From an uncultured Collinsella sp. (GTDB lineage Bacteria > Actinomycetota > Coriobacteriia > Coriobacteriales > Coriobacteriaceae), in assembly GCA_902496945.1 (NCBI GenBank), contig CABVDE010000045.1, positions 1 to 15,707 on the forward strand: a DNA stretch of 15,707 bases, written 5' to 3'. The first letter of the stretch is position 1; each line of letters starts with the position of its first letter. Below are positions 1 to 8,286 of the stretch, piece after piece. Both the position numbers and the translations under genes were made by a program. The notes beneath the pieces are model-generated. The model was given only the letters and a program-made list of their open reading frames with translations. It was not told the DNA's origin and made no database searches.

Positions 1-11
1 CGGGCGCGCGA

Positions 12-674
<663 letters not shown>

Positions 675-681
675 AGCTTAC

Positions 682-983
<302 letters not shown>

Positions 984-996
984 ATTTCGTAGAGAT

Positions 997-1872
997 CTAC
1001 TTGATAATCTCTACAACAGAACCGCTTTTAATACCGAAGGCATTTGCCTCTTCGGTGTCGATATGACAATCAAGGGCGCTCGTGTTGTTGGCACGCACGA
1101 CCACGTTGTCAAGACGTCCGCCGCGCTCGCCGCCAAAGGCGATCGACACGACCTGGCCGTCGTGAAGCCCGCGCTGAGCCGCTTCGTCGCACGTCATATG
1201 GATGTGACGTGCAGCGACGATGGTGCCCCGGGATAGGGCAACGGTGCCGTGAGGGCCGGCGAGCGTGACGCCCGGCGTGCCCTCGAGCTTGCCGCTCATG
1301 CGCACGCAAGCAGGAATGCCCAGCTTGAACGTATCGCCGCGCAACACCTCGACCTGAGTGGACGGGCGCACGGGACCAAGCACGCGCACTCGCTCGATAA
1401 CACCCTTGGGACCCACAAGCGTCACCGTCTCCTTGGCGGCAAACTGCCCGGGCTGGGAGAGCTCCTTGATGGGAGTGAGCTCGTAGCCGGCTCCAAACAG
1501 AGCCTCCAGGTCCTCCTGGGATAGATGGACATGACGACCGGACACGCCAACGCTCACGGTCAGCGGAGCGGCATGCCCAAGAAGATCCTCGACCTGCTGT
1601 TCGCTCCAAATGCCGGAGTCAAGGGCACCGCGAATAAGGCGCTCGATCTCCTCGGCACTCATAGCCGCCTCGTGCTCCTCATGGTGCTCGGGCGCGGGCG
1701 CGCAGGCCTTGTGCTGTGCCACCGCAGGCGCAGCGGCAAAGACCAGCTCGACGCCCAGCTCGGCAGCCTCGTCTTTGGCTTGCGGAGTCACGATGGTGTT
1801 GTCATCGATCGCCAGCACGCCACCGTTCTTGGCCGCCGCCTTCACGTCTGCCGCACTGATCAGTCGTTTCAT
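997..1872 (-). CDS. pduL: PduL-type phosphotransacylase with N-terminal module and internal encapsulation-like helix
   Basis: PduL converts acetyl-CoA and phosphate to acetyl phosphate inside the microcompartment, regenerating CoA for the aldehyde dehydrogenase. The protein has 291 residues, about 80 more than Salmonella PduL. The catalytic part (about 103-291) carries the metal-binding motifs SGRHVHLS (His114, His116) and ARHIHMT (His223, His225), with His270 downstream. Residues 1-45 (MKRLISAADVKAAAKNGG, then IVTPQAKDEAAELGV) resemble the N-terminus of EutQ. Residues 50-68 are a His/Glu/Ala-rich linker. Residues 71-85 (MSAEEIERLIRGALD) look like a BMC encapsulation peptide. The start at 1872 has AAAGGAGG upstream. 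The gene lies 14 nt after eutN. Function is confident; the roles of the extra N-terminal parts are inferred. Confidence 0.93.
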   Translation of the reverse strand: MKRLISAADVKAAAKNGGVLAIDDNTIVTPQAKDEAAELGVELVFAAAPAVAQHKACAPAPEHHEEHEAAMSAEEIERLIRGALDSGIWSEQQVEDLLGHAAPLTVSVGVSGRHVHLSQEDLEALFGAGYELTPIKELSQPGQFAAKETVTLVGPKGVIERVRVLGPVRPSTQVEVLRGDTFKLGIPACVRMSGKLEGTPGVTLAGPHGTVALSRGTIVAARHIHMTCDEAAQRGLHDGQVVSIAFGGERGGRLDNVVVRANNTSALDCHIDTEEANAFGIKSGSVVEIIK

Positions 1873-1886
1873 CTCTTCCTCCTTTC

Positions 1887-2156
1887 CTACAGACTCACGT
1901 CTTCGTCGATAATTCCTACAATGGCCGCATCTACAGGCGCGTTCTTACCAAAGGTCTCGCGCATGAAGTGGTAGGCGGCCGAACCCGTTGCCACAAGCAC
2001 GCGGTCGCCGGTGCCTGCGCTGATGGTATCGACACACACCAGGCGACGCCCGGATTCCGGGCCGTCGATGACCTCGACGCGCATCAACTTCATACCGTCG
2101 AGCTCCTCGTACTTACGGGTCGCCCAGATGGAGTCGATGAGCTTACAGATGAGCAT
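1887..2156 (-). CDS. eutN: EutN/CcmL-family BMC pentameric vertex protein
   Basis: This 89-residue BMC-P protein forms pentamers that cap the twelve vertices of the polyhedral shell. It has the family signature: the opening MLICKLIDSIWATRKYEEL, the KLMRVEV strand, VCVDTISAGTGDRVLVATGSAA with the typical glycine turn, and the closing AAIVGIIDEDVSL. Its length is normal for the family. The ATG at 2156-2154 overlaps the end of the preceding gene by 14 nt and has AAGGAGGGG upstream, consistent with coupled translation. It is the only vertex protein seen in the window, so it probably closes the shell on its own. Confidence 0.95.
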   Translation of the reverse strand: MLICKLIDSIWATRKYEELDGMKLMRVEVIDGPESGRRLVCVDTISAGTGDRVLVATGSAAYHFMRETFGKNAPVDAAIVGIIDEDVSL

Positions 2157-2448
2157 TGGCGCCGTCCCCTCCTTCCTTGATGCGTTCCAAGCACTCCATG
2201 ACCTCCGCCGTGTCTCCGGCGATGGCCAGAAGAATCATATTTTGCGGGCAGCTGCCACGGATATCCGTGATCTCGACGCCTGCCGTCTTCTCGGCAATAT
2301 CGCTCGCAACCACCATGTCGATGAGCTTTCCCTGCACGAGGCCCACGGCCGCCGGCAGGTACTCCTCGCTCCAACGACAGCCCGAGCGCTGGCGCAAGAT
2401 CGCCATCGTGCCGGGTGCTGGCGCCTTGATGACCTTGATATCAAGCAT
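2143..2448 (-). CDS. Small BMC-domain-like protein
   Basis: The protein has 101 residues starting at MLDIKVIK. The ATG at 2448-2446 overlaps the eutJ stop by 8 nt, and a longer reading would begin seven codons earlier. I do not recognise a named family with certainty. The second half has the rhythm of a BMC domain: a strand and helix in AAVGLVQGKLIDMVVASDIAEKTAGVEI, then ILLAIAGDTAEVMECLERI, which matches the usual (hydrophobic strand)-GD-x3-V-helix of shell proteins. The PGTMAILRQRSGCRWSEEYLP region is atypical and replaces the standard N-terminal strand. It could be a divergent or permuted shell protein or a shell-associated assembly factor. The ribosome site is weak (GGGTGA), suggesting coupling to eutJ. 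Confidence 0.8.
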   Translation of the reverse strand: MLDIKVIKAPAPGTMAILRQRSGCRWSEEYLPAAVGLVQGKLIDMVVASDIAEKTAGVEITDIRGSCPQNMILLAIAGDTAEVMECLERIKEGGDGANAHL

Positions 2449-3289
2449 CGAGGTCACCCTCGGCAGCAACCCGGCAGCCCAAGGCGATGCCCAAGGGCGT
2501 TACGAACATGGGGTGGTTGGGCTTGTGCACCGGAATGCCCAGCGCCTTCTCAACCGGAGCCTCGATGCCCGTAAGCTCGGCCGTGCCGCCCACCAAAACG
2601 ATCTCCGGCACGTCATAGCCATCGATGGCACGTGCGATGATGCTCGCCACCTTATCGATCGTGGGCTTGACGACAGGGAAGATCTCACGATGATGGGCAG
2701 GGTCACGCTTGTAGAGCTCGGCCTCGTCAAAGCTCATGCCGCGGGCGCCGGCCAGCACGAGCGAGAAGTGCGTACCGCCCGTGGACTCGTCAACGCACTC
2801 CACCACGCGGCCGTTCTGGATGACGGAGATGCCGGTGGTGCCACCGCCGATATCCACCACGGCGCCATCGCGCGCACCGATGAGCAGATTTGCGGCCGCG
2901 GGCTCGTCAAAGACGGCAACCACGTCGAGCCCCGCTCCCTCGGCGACGTTTTTGACAACGCCGCCGTCGAGGCCCTCGGTTCCCGGAGGAAGGGCCACGG
3001 CGCAGGGTTCAAGCTCGCGCCCGAGCCGCTGTTCGAGCTCCTCTTTGAGCTCGCGCGCGATATCGACCGCGCCCATGTAGTCGACGACCATGCCGTCCTT
3101 GACCACACTGGCAAAGCGATACGCGCAGGCCACGGCCTCGCCCGCGGCATCGACCACGGCGAGCACGATGAATGCGGTGCCCACGTCGAGCCCGCAGTAC
3201 AGGAGCTCGTCGGCACTCACCGGCCGGGGGTTGCCCACACGGTCGAGCAGATCTTGCAGACGAGTGTTAGCGGCATCGAAATCAACCAT
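2441..3289 (-). CDS. eutJ: EutJ-family Hsp70/actin-fold ATPase
   Basis: This 282-residue protein closely resembles EutJ of ethanolamine operons, an ASKHA-superfamily (Hsp70/actin fold) protein thought to act as a chaperone for microcompartment enzymes. Visible motifs are the phosphate-1 loop LDVGT (34-38), PPGT (101-104), DEP (128-130), the phosphate-2 loop DIGGGTTG (146-153), the family-typical STGGTHFSL and AELYKR, the nucleotide-binding LVGGTAELTG, and a C-terminal MFVTPLGIALG. The start at 3289 has GGGAGGTG upstream and overlaps the end of the EutT-like gene by 8 nt. Length matches E. coli EutJ (about 278). The chaperone role is a family-level suggestion, not shown here. Confidence 0.93.
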   Translation of the reverse strand: MVDFDAANTRLQDLLDRVGNPRPVSADELLYCGLDVGTAFIVLAVVDAAGEAVACAYRFASVVKDGMVVDYMGAVDIARELKEELEQRLGRELEPCAVALPPGTEGLDGGVVKNVAEGAGLDVVAVFDEPAAANLLIGARDGAVVDIGGGTTGISVIQNGRVVECVDESTGGTHFSLVLAGARGMSFDEAELYKRDPAHHREIFPVVKPTIDKVASIIARAIDGYDVPEIVLVGGTAELTGIEAPVEKALGIPVHKPNHPMFVTPLGIALGCRVAAEGDLDA

Positions 3290-3908
3290 GGCGCACCTCC
3301 CCTGCAACCTTTTCCAAACACGTAGCCAGGTACGCGCGGCAGCGAACGACGCTTTGCGCCCACGCATCCACACTGGCGTGACCCTCGGCCGTCATCTCGC
3401 TCGCGGCCTGCGCCCAGAAGCGCTGCGTGCGAGCAAGCTCGGCATCGAGCAGCGCCATCTCGTAGTAGAGCGGGTGCACTGCCGCGGAAAGCGGCGGGAG
3501 CACGGGTGCCGCCGGCACCTCGCCTGCGGTCTCGCATTCGGAAAGGAGACCGCCCAGGCCGGTGTGGTTTTGCCACAGGGTCCCCAGCGTGTCGCACGCG
3601 TGGGCGATATCGTTCTCGATTCCCAGGGCGTTGCGGCCCAGCATGCGCAGGCGAGCGCCCAGAACGGCGATGTCGTCATAAAACGAAGCCAAGGCATCCG
3701 CGGCACGCGCCGCCGCAAGAGCCGGGTCGGCCGCAGCGGTGCCCGCAGTGCCGGAAGCAGCTCCGTAGCCCTCGTTGAAATCGATATGGAAGTCGATGAG
3801 GAACTGACGTGCGCTCGGGGTGAGCTTGGCGTCCTCGGGCAGCGTATAGCTCGAAAAATGCTCTCGGTTGTACGCGCTGCGCAGCTCGTTTTCGGTTACG
3901 TAGAACAT
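3282..3908 (-). CDS. EutT-like helical microcompartment protein, cobalamin motif not seen
   Basis: The protein has 208 residues. Residues 1-45 (YVTENELRSAYNRE, then LTPSARQFLIDFHIDFNE) match the start of EutT and, more loosely, of EutQ. Residues 50-70 are Ala/Gly-rich. Residues 70-205 are almost all helical, with HPLYYEMALLDAELARTQRFW as the strongest segment, as expected of a helical bundle. EutT is an ATP:cob(I)alamin adenosyltransferase, but its His/Cys metal-binding cluster (HX11CCX2C) is absent here; the cysteines (105, 125, 190, 197) are scattered. CutC needs no B12, so enzymatic adenosyltransfer is doubtful and a structural or assembly role is more likely. The start at 3908 has AAAGGAGG. 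The gene lies 27 nt after the EutP-type gene and overlaps eutJ by 8 nt. Confidence 0.8.
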   Translation of the reverse strand: MFYVTENELRSAYNREHFSSYTLPEDAKLTPSARQFLIDFHIDFNEGYGAASGTAGTAAADPALAAARAADALASFYDDIAVLGARLRMLGRNALGIENDIAHACDTLGTLWQNHTGLGGLLSECETAGEVPAAPVLPPLSAAVHPLYYEMALLDAELARTQRFWAQAASEMTAEGHASVDAWAQSVVRCRAYLATCLEKVAGEVRHG

Positions 3909-3935
3909 AGGTGTCTCCTCCTTTCTGGTTATCGG

Positions 3936-4385
3936 TCACTCGTTGGGTGCAACGTTTTGCACCCAGTCCAACAATTCGTTCACACCCTCGCCGGTTGTTG
4001 CCGAAAGGCACAGGGCCGCATCGACGCCGGCATCCGCGAGCTTGGCCAGCCCTCGTTCGCGTTCGTCTTTGTCCAGCTGGTCGCACTTGGTAAGTACACC
4101 CAGACAGGGCTCGTTGAACGCACGGGCAAAACCGCTCGAGTAGAGCGTCTCGCCGCTCGCTCCGTCAATCAAAAGAAGCACCCCGGAAGCCTGGTTTTGC
4201 GACAACATGATCACGATGCTGTGCATCCAGTGGTTCTCGATATAGCTCCCCGGAATCTCGAAGCTGCGCGTGCGATAGAAACAATCCTCCCGATGCCGAT
4301 GGTCGGAGGGCTCTCCTTCCACCAGATCGGAAACCGTCGACTTGCCCGAGCCGGGCAATCCGACGATCATCAGGCGGTCCCCCAT
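3936..4385 (-). CDS. eutP: EutP/PduV-type small GTPase-like protein
   Basis: This 149-residue P-loop protein belongs to the EutP/PduV family found in microcompartment operons. In related systems the family has been linked to acetate kinase activity (EutP) or to microcompartment movement (PduV); the role here is unknown. It has the Walker A motif GLPGSGKS (residues 9-16). The switch-II motif is EIPG (43-46), where Ras-like proteins have DxxG. TKCD (99-102) sits at the N/TKxD guanine-specificity position. LSATTGEG fits the G5 region. The ATG at 4385-4383 overlaps the shell gene stop by one base (TGATG), with GAGG upstream; a GTG one codon earlier is the alternative start. Family assignment is sound, substrate is not. 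Confidence 0.88.
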   Translation of the reverse strand: MGDRLMIVGLPGSGKSTVSDLVEGEPSDHRHREDCFYRTRSFEIPGSYIENHWMHSIVIMLSQNQASGVLLLIDGASGETLYSSGFARAFNEPCLGVLTKCDQLDKDERERGLAKLADAGVDAALCLSATTGEGVNELLDWVQNVAPNE

Positions 4386-4723
4386 CACGACCTCGTGACC
4401 TCGTGGGCACGGAATCCCAGGCCGTCATGAAGAACGCGGACGACCTCCTGCATCGACGTCTCGACGCTTTGCACGTCGCCCAAGATCACCACGGCGCCGG
4501 TAAAGCGATCGAGAAACCCGATGCTCACCGGGGCCGCCTTCGCGGCGATATCGGCCGCGATAATGGAGGTCTCCTCCGGCGACAGCGTGAGGATGCCGAT
4601 AGACTGGCCGTGCGGCACGCCGATGCGGTCGTAGATATCCGGCGCGGGAGACGCGATGACATGCGCCAACACGACTTCCTTGCCGTCGACCGACTCTTGA
4701 ATGATGCGCTGAAGATGTTCCAT
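4385..4723 (-). CDS. eutS: EutS/PduU/CutR-type circularly permuted BMC shell protein
   Basis: The 112-residue protein aligns along its whole length with EutS: LQRIIQESVDGKEVVLAHVIA, then IGVPHGQSIGILTLSPEETSIIAADIAAKAA, then IGFLDRFTGAVVILGDVQSVE. This is the permuted BMC-H arrangement, in which an N-terminal beta strand can form a barrel over the pore. In choline loci the equivalent is called CutR. E. coli EutS has Gly39 at the hexamer bend; the aligned position here reads Gln40, so the bent form may not apply. It starts 9 nt after cutD with a G-rich, non-canonical ribosome site and overlaps the EutP-type gene by one base. Confidence 0.93.
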   Translation of the reverse strand: MEHLQRIIQESVDGKEVVLAHVIASPAPDIYDRIGVPHGQSIGILTLSPEETSIIAADIAAKAAPVSIGFLDRFTGAVVILGDVQSVETSMQEVVRVLHDGLGFRAHEVTRS

Positions 4724-4732
4724 GCCCCACCC

Positions 4733-5680
4733 CTAGTGCCGAACGAGGTTGACCTTGAAATCGGCCTCGGAGATCCAGCCCTCGATGCGATTCAGGTCGT
4801 CCTCAGAAAGCGACGGGTCGCCTTCGATCTCGTAGTCACGGCCAAGCTGCGCGTACTTGCCCACACCCAACTTGTGATAGGGCAGCAGATCCACGCCGTC
4901 GAAGTTCTTCTGATAGCGATACGGCGTGAAGAACTCGATCATGGCGTCAATCTCTGCTTTATCGTCGTTCACCCCGTGGAGCAGCGGCATGCGCACGCGT
5001 ACGTTAAAGCCGTTTTCCAACAGAGCGCGGATGTTGGCAAGAATCTGCTCGTTGTTCACGCCGGTCCAGCGCTTGTGCTTGACCGGGTCCATCTGCTTGA
5101 TGTCGAACAAGAACAGGTCCACGTAGCGCGCGATATCGAGGATCGTCTCGGTCTTGGTATAACCGCACGTCTCGATGGCCGTGTGGTGGCCGCGGTCCTT
5201 GCAGGCCGCAAGCAGGGCGCGGGCGGCCTCGGGCTGCGCCAAGACCTCGCCGCCGCCCAGGGTCACGCCGCCGCCGGACATACGGTAGAAGTCCGCGTCC
5301 TGGTCCATAAACGAAACCAGGTCGCAAATCTTGCGGTCCTCGCCCATGATGGAGAGCGCCTTTTGCAGACAAGCCTTCTCACAGGCACCGCAGCCCAAGC
5401 ACTGCTTGATGCGGTCCACCACATGCTCGCCGTTCGCAACCTGGTGAACCCCTGCGGGGCACGCGTCGACGCACGCCCCGCAGTTCACGCAAGCGGTCTG
5501 CTTGAACATGACCTCAAAACCACGACGCTGGCTCTCGGGATTGGAGCACCACTTGCAGCGCAGAGGGCATCCCTTGAAGAACGCGATGGAGCGAATGCCC
5601 GGGCCGTCGTACATGTTGTACTTCTGCATATTGAAGATGCGCGCGCGGCGCTCGAAGCTCTCTTCCAGCTGCTCGCTCAT
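4733..5680 (-). CDS. cutD: Choline trimethylamine-lyase activating enzyme (radical SAM)
   Basis: CutD uses S-adenosylmethionine and a [4Fe-4S] cluster to install the glycyl radical on CutC. I chose MSEQLEES at 5680 because AAAGGAGG lies just upstream; an in-frame ATG 11 codons earlier has no such site. This gives 315 residues. The radical-SAM motif is CPLRCKWC (Cys38, Cys42, Cys45), preceded by NMYDGPGIRSIAFFKGC. Two ferredoxin-type cysteine sets follow (64/67/70/74 and 94/97/100/104), as in glycyl radical activases with an auxiliary cluster domain. The SAM-binding stretch GGGVTLGGGEVL is at 136-147. It sits directly after cutC with the longest gap in the operon (55 nt), and is needed for CutC activity. 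Confidence 0.96.
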   Translation of the reverse strand: MSEQLEESFERRARIFNMQKYNMYDGPGIRSIAFFKGCPLRCKWCSNPESQRRGFEVMFKQTACVNCGACVDACPAGVHQVANGEHVVDRIKQCLGCGACEKACLQKALSIMGEDRKICDLVSFMDQDADFYRMSGGGVTLGGGEVLAQPEAARALLAACKDRGHHTAIETCGYTKTETILDIARYVDLFLFDIKQMDPVKHKRWTGVNNEQILANIRALLENGFNVRVRMPLLHGVNDDKAEIDAMIEFFTPYRYQKNFDGVDLLPYHKLGVGKYAQLGRDYEIEGDPSLSEDDLNRIEGWISEADFKVNLVRH

Positions 5681-5735
5681 ATGCGTCCTCCTTTCTGTTG
5701 GGGTCGCGCCCATTTGGGCTTGAGTGGTTACGTGC

Positions 5736-8270
5736 TTAGAGCTTGGTCAGCATCGTACGGCTGATGATCTCGTCCTGAACGTCCTTGCACAGCTCAACGA
5801 AGAACGCGCTGTAGCCGGCGACGCGGACCACCAGGTCGCGATGCTCCTCGGGGTGAGCCTGGGCGTCGAGCAGGGTCTGGTTGTCCAGGTAGTTGAACTG
5901 CATCTCGCCGTTGCCGTACATGCATGCCGTACGCAGCAGCGTGACCAGGCCGTTTTCGCCCTCGGGGGTATCCAGCAGGCCAGCCATGAGCTTGAAGTTG
6001 TGCACCATGCCGATGTTCATGCTGTCGTTGCTCATCTTGGAGACCGATTTGATGATGGCGGTGGGGCCGTTGTGATCGGCGCCCTGGGTGGGGCTGATGC
6101 CGTCGGACAGCGGCGTCCATGCCTTGCGGCCGTTGGCGGAGGCGCCGGTCATCTGACCAAACGGGGTGTTGTTGGAGATGGACAGCGTGCCGTGGGACAG
6201 GCGCGAATACAGGGTCTTGAACTGGCTGTGAATATGCTCGGTGAAGTAGACAATGTCTGCCACGAACTGATCGGCGTAGTCGTCGTCGTTGCCGTACTTG
6301 GGAGCGTCCAGGCAGTCCTGGCGCATCCTCTCGTAGCCCACGAAATCGGCCTTGAGGCCCTCGTTGAGCTCGCACAGCGTGTACTTGTGGTCATCGAAGA
6401 CGAGCTTCTTGATGGCAGCCATGGAGTCGGCGTAAGTGGCAAGGCCGCTCCACACAACGCCCGGTCCGAAGTTGTACATAGCGCCACCGGCAGAGACATC
6501 CTTGCCAGACTCCATGCAGCCCTCGAACATGATGGACATGAGGGGCTTGGGAGCCATGTCGCGGTGCACGCGCTGCGAAATCACCGTCATGACGCTCGTC
6601 CACTTGGTGATGTAGTAGATGGTGCTCTTGACCGCAGCCTCGAACTCCTCAAAGGTGTGGAACTGATCGAGGTCACCCAGATCAGGGGTAACCTGCTTGC
6701 CATACCACAGGGGCACGCCATGGTTGAGTGTGAGCTCGATAGCGATCGGCCACTGGGTGTAGGAGGTGGAGGTCCACTGATACAGGCGGCCGGACTTCTG
6801 CGGCTCGACGCAGCCCATCATGCAGTAGTCGCGCGCATCCTCGACGGAGACGCCCTTGGCGAGCATCATCTTGATGTGCGTGTCGTCAAAGTGGCAGGCG
6901 GGGAAGCCCATGCCGGAGCGAACGACGTCCACGATACGGCGCAGGTACTTCTCGGGGCTCTTGTTGTGAATACGGCAAGCCAGAGAAGGCTGGTAGATCT
7001 TGACGTGACGCACGGCGTCCATCAGCAGGTAGGTAAGGTCGTTGGTGGCGTCGGCACCGGAGCGGGTCACGCCGCCGAGCGTCATGTTGACGAACGGCTG
7101 GTAGCCAGCGAAGAACTTAGAGGCATCCTCGGAGGTAGCCCACATCATCTCGCTCATCTTGATGAGCATACAGCCGGCGATATCAAAGGCCTGGTAGTCG
7201 GTCAGGCGGCCAGCCTCTTTGTCGGCCTTGTAGAAGGGATACATATACTGGTCGACGCGGCCGATGGACATACCGGTTTGGTTCTCCTCAACCGGCAGCA
7301 GGCTCTCGACAACCCATACGGACTGCACGGCCTCCCAGAAGGTGCGCGGCTTGTGAGCAGGCACGTTCTTAAGATTCTCGCAGATCTGCAGAAGCTCGGC
7401 GCGGCGCTTGGGATCGCTGCACTCCTGGGCCTTCTGGCAGGCGAAGTCGGACAGGCGACGGGCGTAGATCATAACGCCCTCGGTGGTGTCGATAACGGAC
7501 TTGTAGAAATAAATCTTGTCCAAGTCCTCGGGGTTTGCGTAGTCGAGATGCTTGAGGTGCTCGCGAGCCTCGTCCTGGATGTCCTGCATGCCCTTCTTCA
7601 TCAGGATGACGTCGTAGCCGGGGTTGGAGTCGCCTCCGCCGTTTACCTGGTGATAGGAGCAGTCGGAGACAAAGGACTCACCGGAGAGCTCCCAGCCGCC
7701 GCACTCGCGGTACTGATCCTCGCAGACCTCGTCGAGCGACTTGCCCTCCCAGAACGGGAAGAGTTCCTCGCGCATGTACTTCTTGTCCTCTTCGGAGATG
7801 TAGAAGGGGTCCTGAGCGCGCGTGCCGATGGTATCGAGCTCATCGCGCAGCCAGCGCCAGGCGATATCGGGCGAGAAGGCGCCGGCGCGCGGAGCGCCCG
7901 TGGGGTTACCGACGATAAGCTCGTCGTCCTGGATGATCAGCGGGGCGGTCTCGCAGCAATAGCGGAAGCACTTGGCGCGCAGCTCGATCTTGGGCATACC
8001 CGGGTTCTTGCGGGTGAACTCGGTGACGGCGCGGGCACGGAAGGTGGTGATGGAGGGCACCTGCTTGAGGAAGTTCTGCTTCAGGCGAACATGGCGCTCG
8101 GTGGGGCCGTTGGGCACCTCGGTGCACTCGGCGTGGACAGCAGCGCTTTCCAGCGGACGATCAAGCTGGTCGGCGACCTTGCTGAACATCGCGCGGACAT
8201 TGGCGCGCTGCTCTTCGCTCATGTCCTTGGTAGCATCGGACAGTTGCTTGGCAAACTCTTGAATATCCAT
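5736..8270 (-). CDS. cutC: Choline trimethylamine-lyase (glycyl radical enzyme)
   Basis: CutC cleaves choline to trimethylamine and acetaldehyde in the microcompartment lumen. At 844 residues it is of the short, type I class. Compared from memory with D. alaskensis CutC, every catalytic residue is present with a constant offset of two: Tyr206, Asp214 (GGGDSNPGYD), Phe393, Cys487 and Glu489 (GCVEP), Thr500, and the radical Gly819 in RVAGYSA. The Asp214 region and GCVEPQKSGRLYQWTS distinguish it from pyruvate formate-lyase, glycerol dehydratase and other glycyl radical enzymes. The N-terminal 20 residues (MDIQEFAKQLSDATKDM) could form an amphipathic helix for encapsulation, which is inference. 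AAAAGGAG precedes the ATG, 16 nt after the aldehyde dehydrogenase-like gene. Confidence 0.97.
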   Translation of the reverse strand: MDIQEFAKQLSDATKDMSEEQRANVRAMFSKVADQLDRPLESAAVHAECTEVPNGPTERHVRLKQNFLKQVPSITTFRARAVTEFTRKNPGMPKIELRAKCFRYCCETAPLIIQDDELIVGNPTGAPRAGAFSPDIAWRWLRDELDTIGTRAQDPFYISEEDKKYMREELFPFWEGKSLDEVCEDQYRECGGWELSGESFVSDCSYHQVNGGGDSNPGYDVILMKKGMQDIQDEAREHLKHLDYANPEDLDKIYFYKSVIDTTEGVMIYARRLSDFACQKAQECSDPKRRAELLQICENLKNVPAHKPRTFWEAVQSVWVVESLLPVEENQTGMSIGRVDQYMYPFYKADKEAGRLTDYQAFDIAGCMLIKMSEMMWATSEDASKFFAGYQPFVNMTLGGVTRSGADATNDLTYLLMDAVRHVKIYQPSLACRIHNKSPEKYLRRIVDVVRSGMGFPACHFDDTHIKMMLAKGVSVEDARDYCMMGCVEPQKSGRLYQWTSTSYTQWPIAIELTLNHGVPLWYGKQVTPDLGDLDQFHTFEEFEAAVKSTIYYITKWTSVMTVISQRVHRDMAPKPLMSIMFEGCMESGKDVSAGGAMYNFGPGVVWSGLATYADSMAAIKKLVFDDHKYTLCELNEGLKADFVGYERMRQDCLDAPKYGNDDDYADQFVADIVYFTEHIHSQFKTLYSRLSHGTLSISNNTPFGQMTGASANGRKAWTPLSDGISPTQGADHNGPTAIIKSVSKMSNDSMNIGMVHNFKLMAGLLDTPEGENGLVTLLRTACMYGNGEMQFNYLDNQTLLDAQAHPEEHRDLVVRVAGYSAFFVELCKDVQDEIISRTMLTKL

Positions 8271-8286
8271 CGGTACTCCTTTTCTT

